NCBI GenBank assembly: GCA_046726275.1 | Contig: JBKPAF010000083.1 | Coordinates: 1 to 62,870, forward strand | Direction of reading: 5' to 3' | Length of the DNA stretch: 62,870 nucleotides | Source of the DNA: DASXTW01 sp046726275 | Lineage (GTDB): Bacteria; Actinomycetota; UBA4738 | Part shown: positions 62,123-62,870 of the stretch, one piece after another | Position numbering within the stretch: the stretch's first letter is position 1 | How the letters are laid out: each line of letters begins with the position of its first letter | The notes under the pieces: generated by a model | The model's input: the letters and a program-made list of their open reading frames with translations, nothing else | The model's database searches: none | What the model was told of the DNA's origin: nothing | Position numbers and translations under genes: made by a program

Positions 62123-62312
62123 GAGGCGAGATTCTAACAGCAGCCTCTCACCGCCTTTGACCTCGTGTCCAGGGCATCCAGCAGCTGCTCCCGTTAGGGC
62201 GGGGGGCGAAGGGCCAGTTTGACGGCCGCGGCCAGTGGTGCATGAATGCCACCAACAGTGGCCGGGTCTGCGATCCCGGCAGCCCATCTCGACAGAAGGA
62301 GGGGGTCGAGCC

Positions 62313-62870
62313 ATGAGGAGAGCACACTGGCGAGTCATCACCCTGCTGGTGGTGGGAGCCGTCGCCCTTGCCGCGGGGCCTGCGTTCTCGGCAACGGTCT
62401 TCTTCCGCCTAGCGACTCCGAGCCCCTTCGCGGGGACGCGATTCGACGGGGAGTTCTACGCGGCCAACAACCGGATCTATTTCCTCGGGTTCCGGACGAC
62501 AGGCGACGTCACGGACGGCTCCATCTGGTACTACGACCATGCCTCCAAGTCCTACGCGGACACGGGCGTCGACATGCCCGTCCCGATCTCCAACTACGGG
62601 GTCGCCGCACTGAACGATGCCAATGGTCTGGGCTTCTACGTCTTCGGCGGTCGCGACGCGAACGCGCAGATCGTGACCACCGTTCAGGCCTACTACCCGG
62701 CCACGAACACGACCGCCGTCTTCGACAGCGACCCCTGGCCCGGGACCACGCCCGCCGGCTGCGTGAGCCTTCCGGCGATGGGAGTCACCGCCGTCGCCAA
62801 CAAGGCTATCGTGCTGGGAGGCGCGTCCTTCCTGGCTAATGGGTGCGCCGACGACAACTCGGCCCAGACG
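62313..62870 (+). CDS. secreted Kelch-like beta-propeller protein (C-terminus beyond window)
   Basis: 186 codons are present and the frame is open at the window edge. A signal peptide (VITLLVVGAVALAAGPAFSA) is followed by beta-rich repeats resembling Kelch blades: NNRIYFLGFRTTG with SIWYYDHASKSYADTG, then GLGFYVFGGRDANAQIVTTV with AYYPATNT. The ATG at 62313 has GAAGGAGGGGG upstream. Exported. Function unknown; a carbohydrate or cell-surface binding role is common for such folds. Confidence 0.82.
   Translation, partial: MRRAHWRVITLLVVGAVALAAGPAFSATVFFRLATPSPFAGTRFDGEFYAANNRIYFLGFRTTGDVTDGSIWYYDHASKSYADTGVDMPVPISNYGVAALNDANGLGFYVFGGRDANAQIVTTVQAYYPATNTTAVFDSDPWPGTTPAGCVSLPAMGVTAVANKAIVLGGASFLANGCADDNSAQT

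Overview
The window is a high-G+C bacterial chromosome segment and looks actinobacterial (Actinomycetota), probably a deep-branching or uncultured lineage. The evidence is family content (DUF3263 beside a LytR_C protein, DUF2630, DUF2342-type metalloprotease, CarD, an F420-type LLM oxidoreductase, a solo CIRCE-controlled groEL) and gene order. From radA/carD to tilS the order follows the block known from Mycobacterium tuberculosis: carD-ispD-ispF-rlmB, clpC-lysS-coaX-panC-DUF2520-folK-folB-folP-ftsH-hpt-tilS-DUF2342. Most genes lie on the minus strand, in tightly packed operons with many 4-base ATGA/GTGA stop-start overlaps. I see no insertion sequence, prophage, integrase or CRISPR array.

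Layout. 1-2.1 kb: groEL (C-terminus cut by the window edge) behind a CIRCE operator, divergent from a small helical protein. 2.2-8.4 kb: two paralogous membrane histidine kinases, without response regulators, around an M15 peptidase lipoprotein and an LLM oxidoreductase. 8.6-14.2 kb: a sarcosine/N-methyltryptophan oxidase-type flavoenzyme, an acyltransferase-3 gene broken by two apparent frameshifts, an amidohydrolase and acetyl-CoA synthetase. 14.3-20.0 kb: a DUF5679 zinc ribbon, an Rrf2 regulator with three clustered cysteines, trehalose synthesis genes otsA/otsB facing each other, LytR_C, DUF3263, glutamate dehydrogenase and a GerW/YtfJ-like protein. 20.1-24.7 kb: a very long proline/glutamate-rich protein with a zinc ribbon at each end, then DUF983, a LigD-type ATP-dependent DNA ligase, a small unknown and an alkyltransferase-like DNA repair protein.

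25.0-34.7 kb is an eight-gene amino-sugar operon read leftwards from a recognisable promoter at 34.69 kb: ROK repressor, ROK kinase, lipoprotein sugar-binding protein, two ABC permeases, a GH3 beta-N-acetylhexosaminidase, NagA and a SIS-domain isomerase/deaminase. It has no ABC ATPase gene, so a shared ATPase elsewhere is implied. A second ATP-dependent DNA ligase (LigB type) is divergent from it, followed by tRNA-Thr(TGT).

36.5-41.9 kb: rlmB, ispF, ispD, a PIN/TRAM membrane protein, carD (with its own promoter and terminator) and radA. 42.2-44.0 kb: a secreted sialidase-like BNR protein ending at a strong hairpin. 44.2-61.2 kb: clpC, an orphan type-1 periplasmic-binding lipoprotein, lysS, coaX, panC, DUF2520, folK, folB, an alpha/beta hydrolase, folP, a HAD hydrolase, ftsH, a small lipoprotein, hpt, tilS and a DUF2342-type metalloprotease. 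These are core protein quality control, tRNA, pantothenate/CoA, folate and purine-salvage functions. The locations where folE, panD, lsr2 and cysS sit in mycobacteria are empty or hold other genes. The right end has an Ala/Pro-rich membrane protein and the start of a secreted Kelch-like protein.

I did not find a clearly new multi-gene system. The least explained items are the double-ended zinc-ribbon protein (20.15-22.45 kb), the structured non-coding stretch upstream of clpC (46.64-46.95 kb), and the two stand-alone ATP-dependent ligases.
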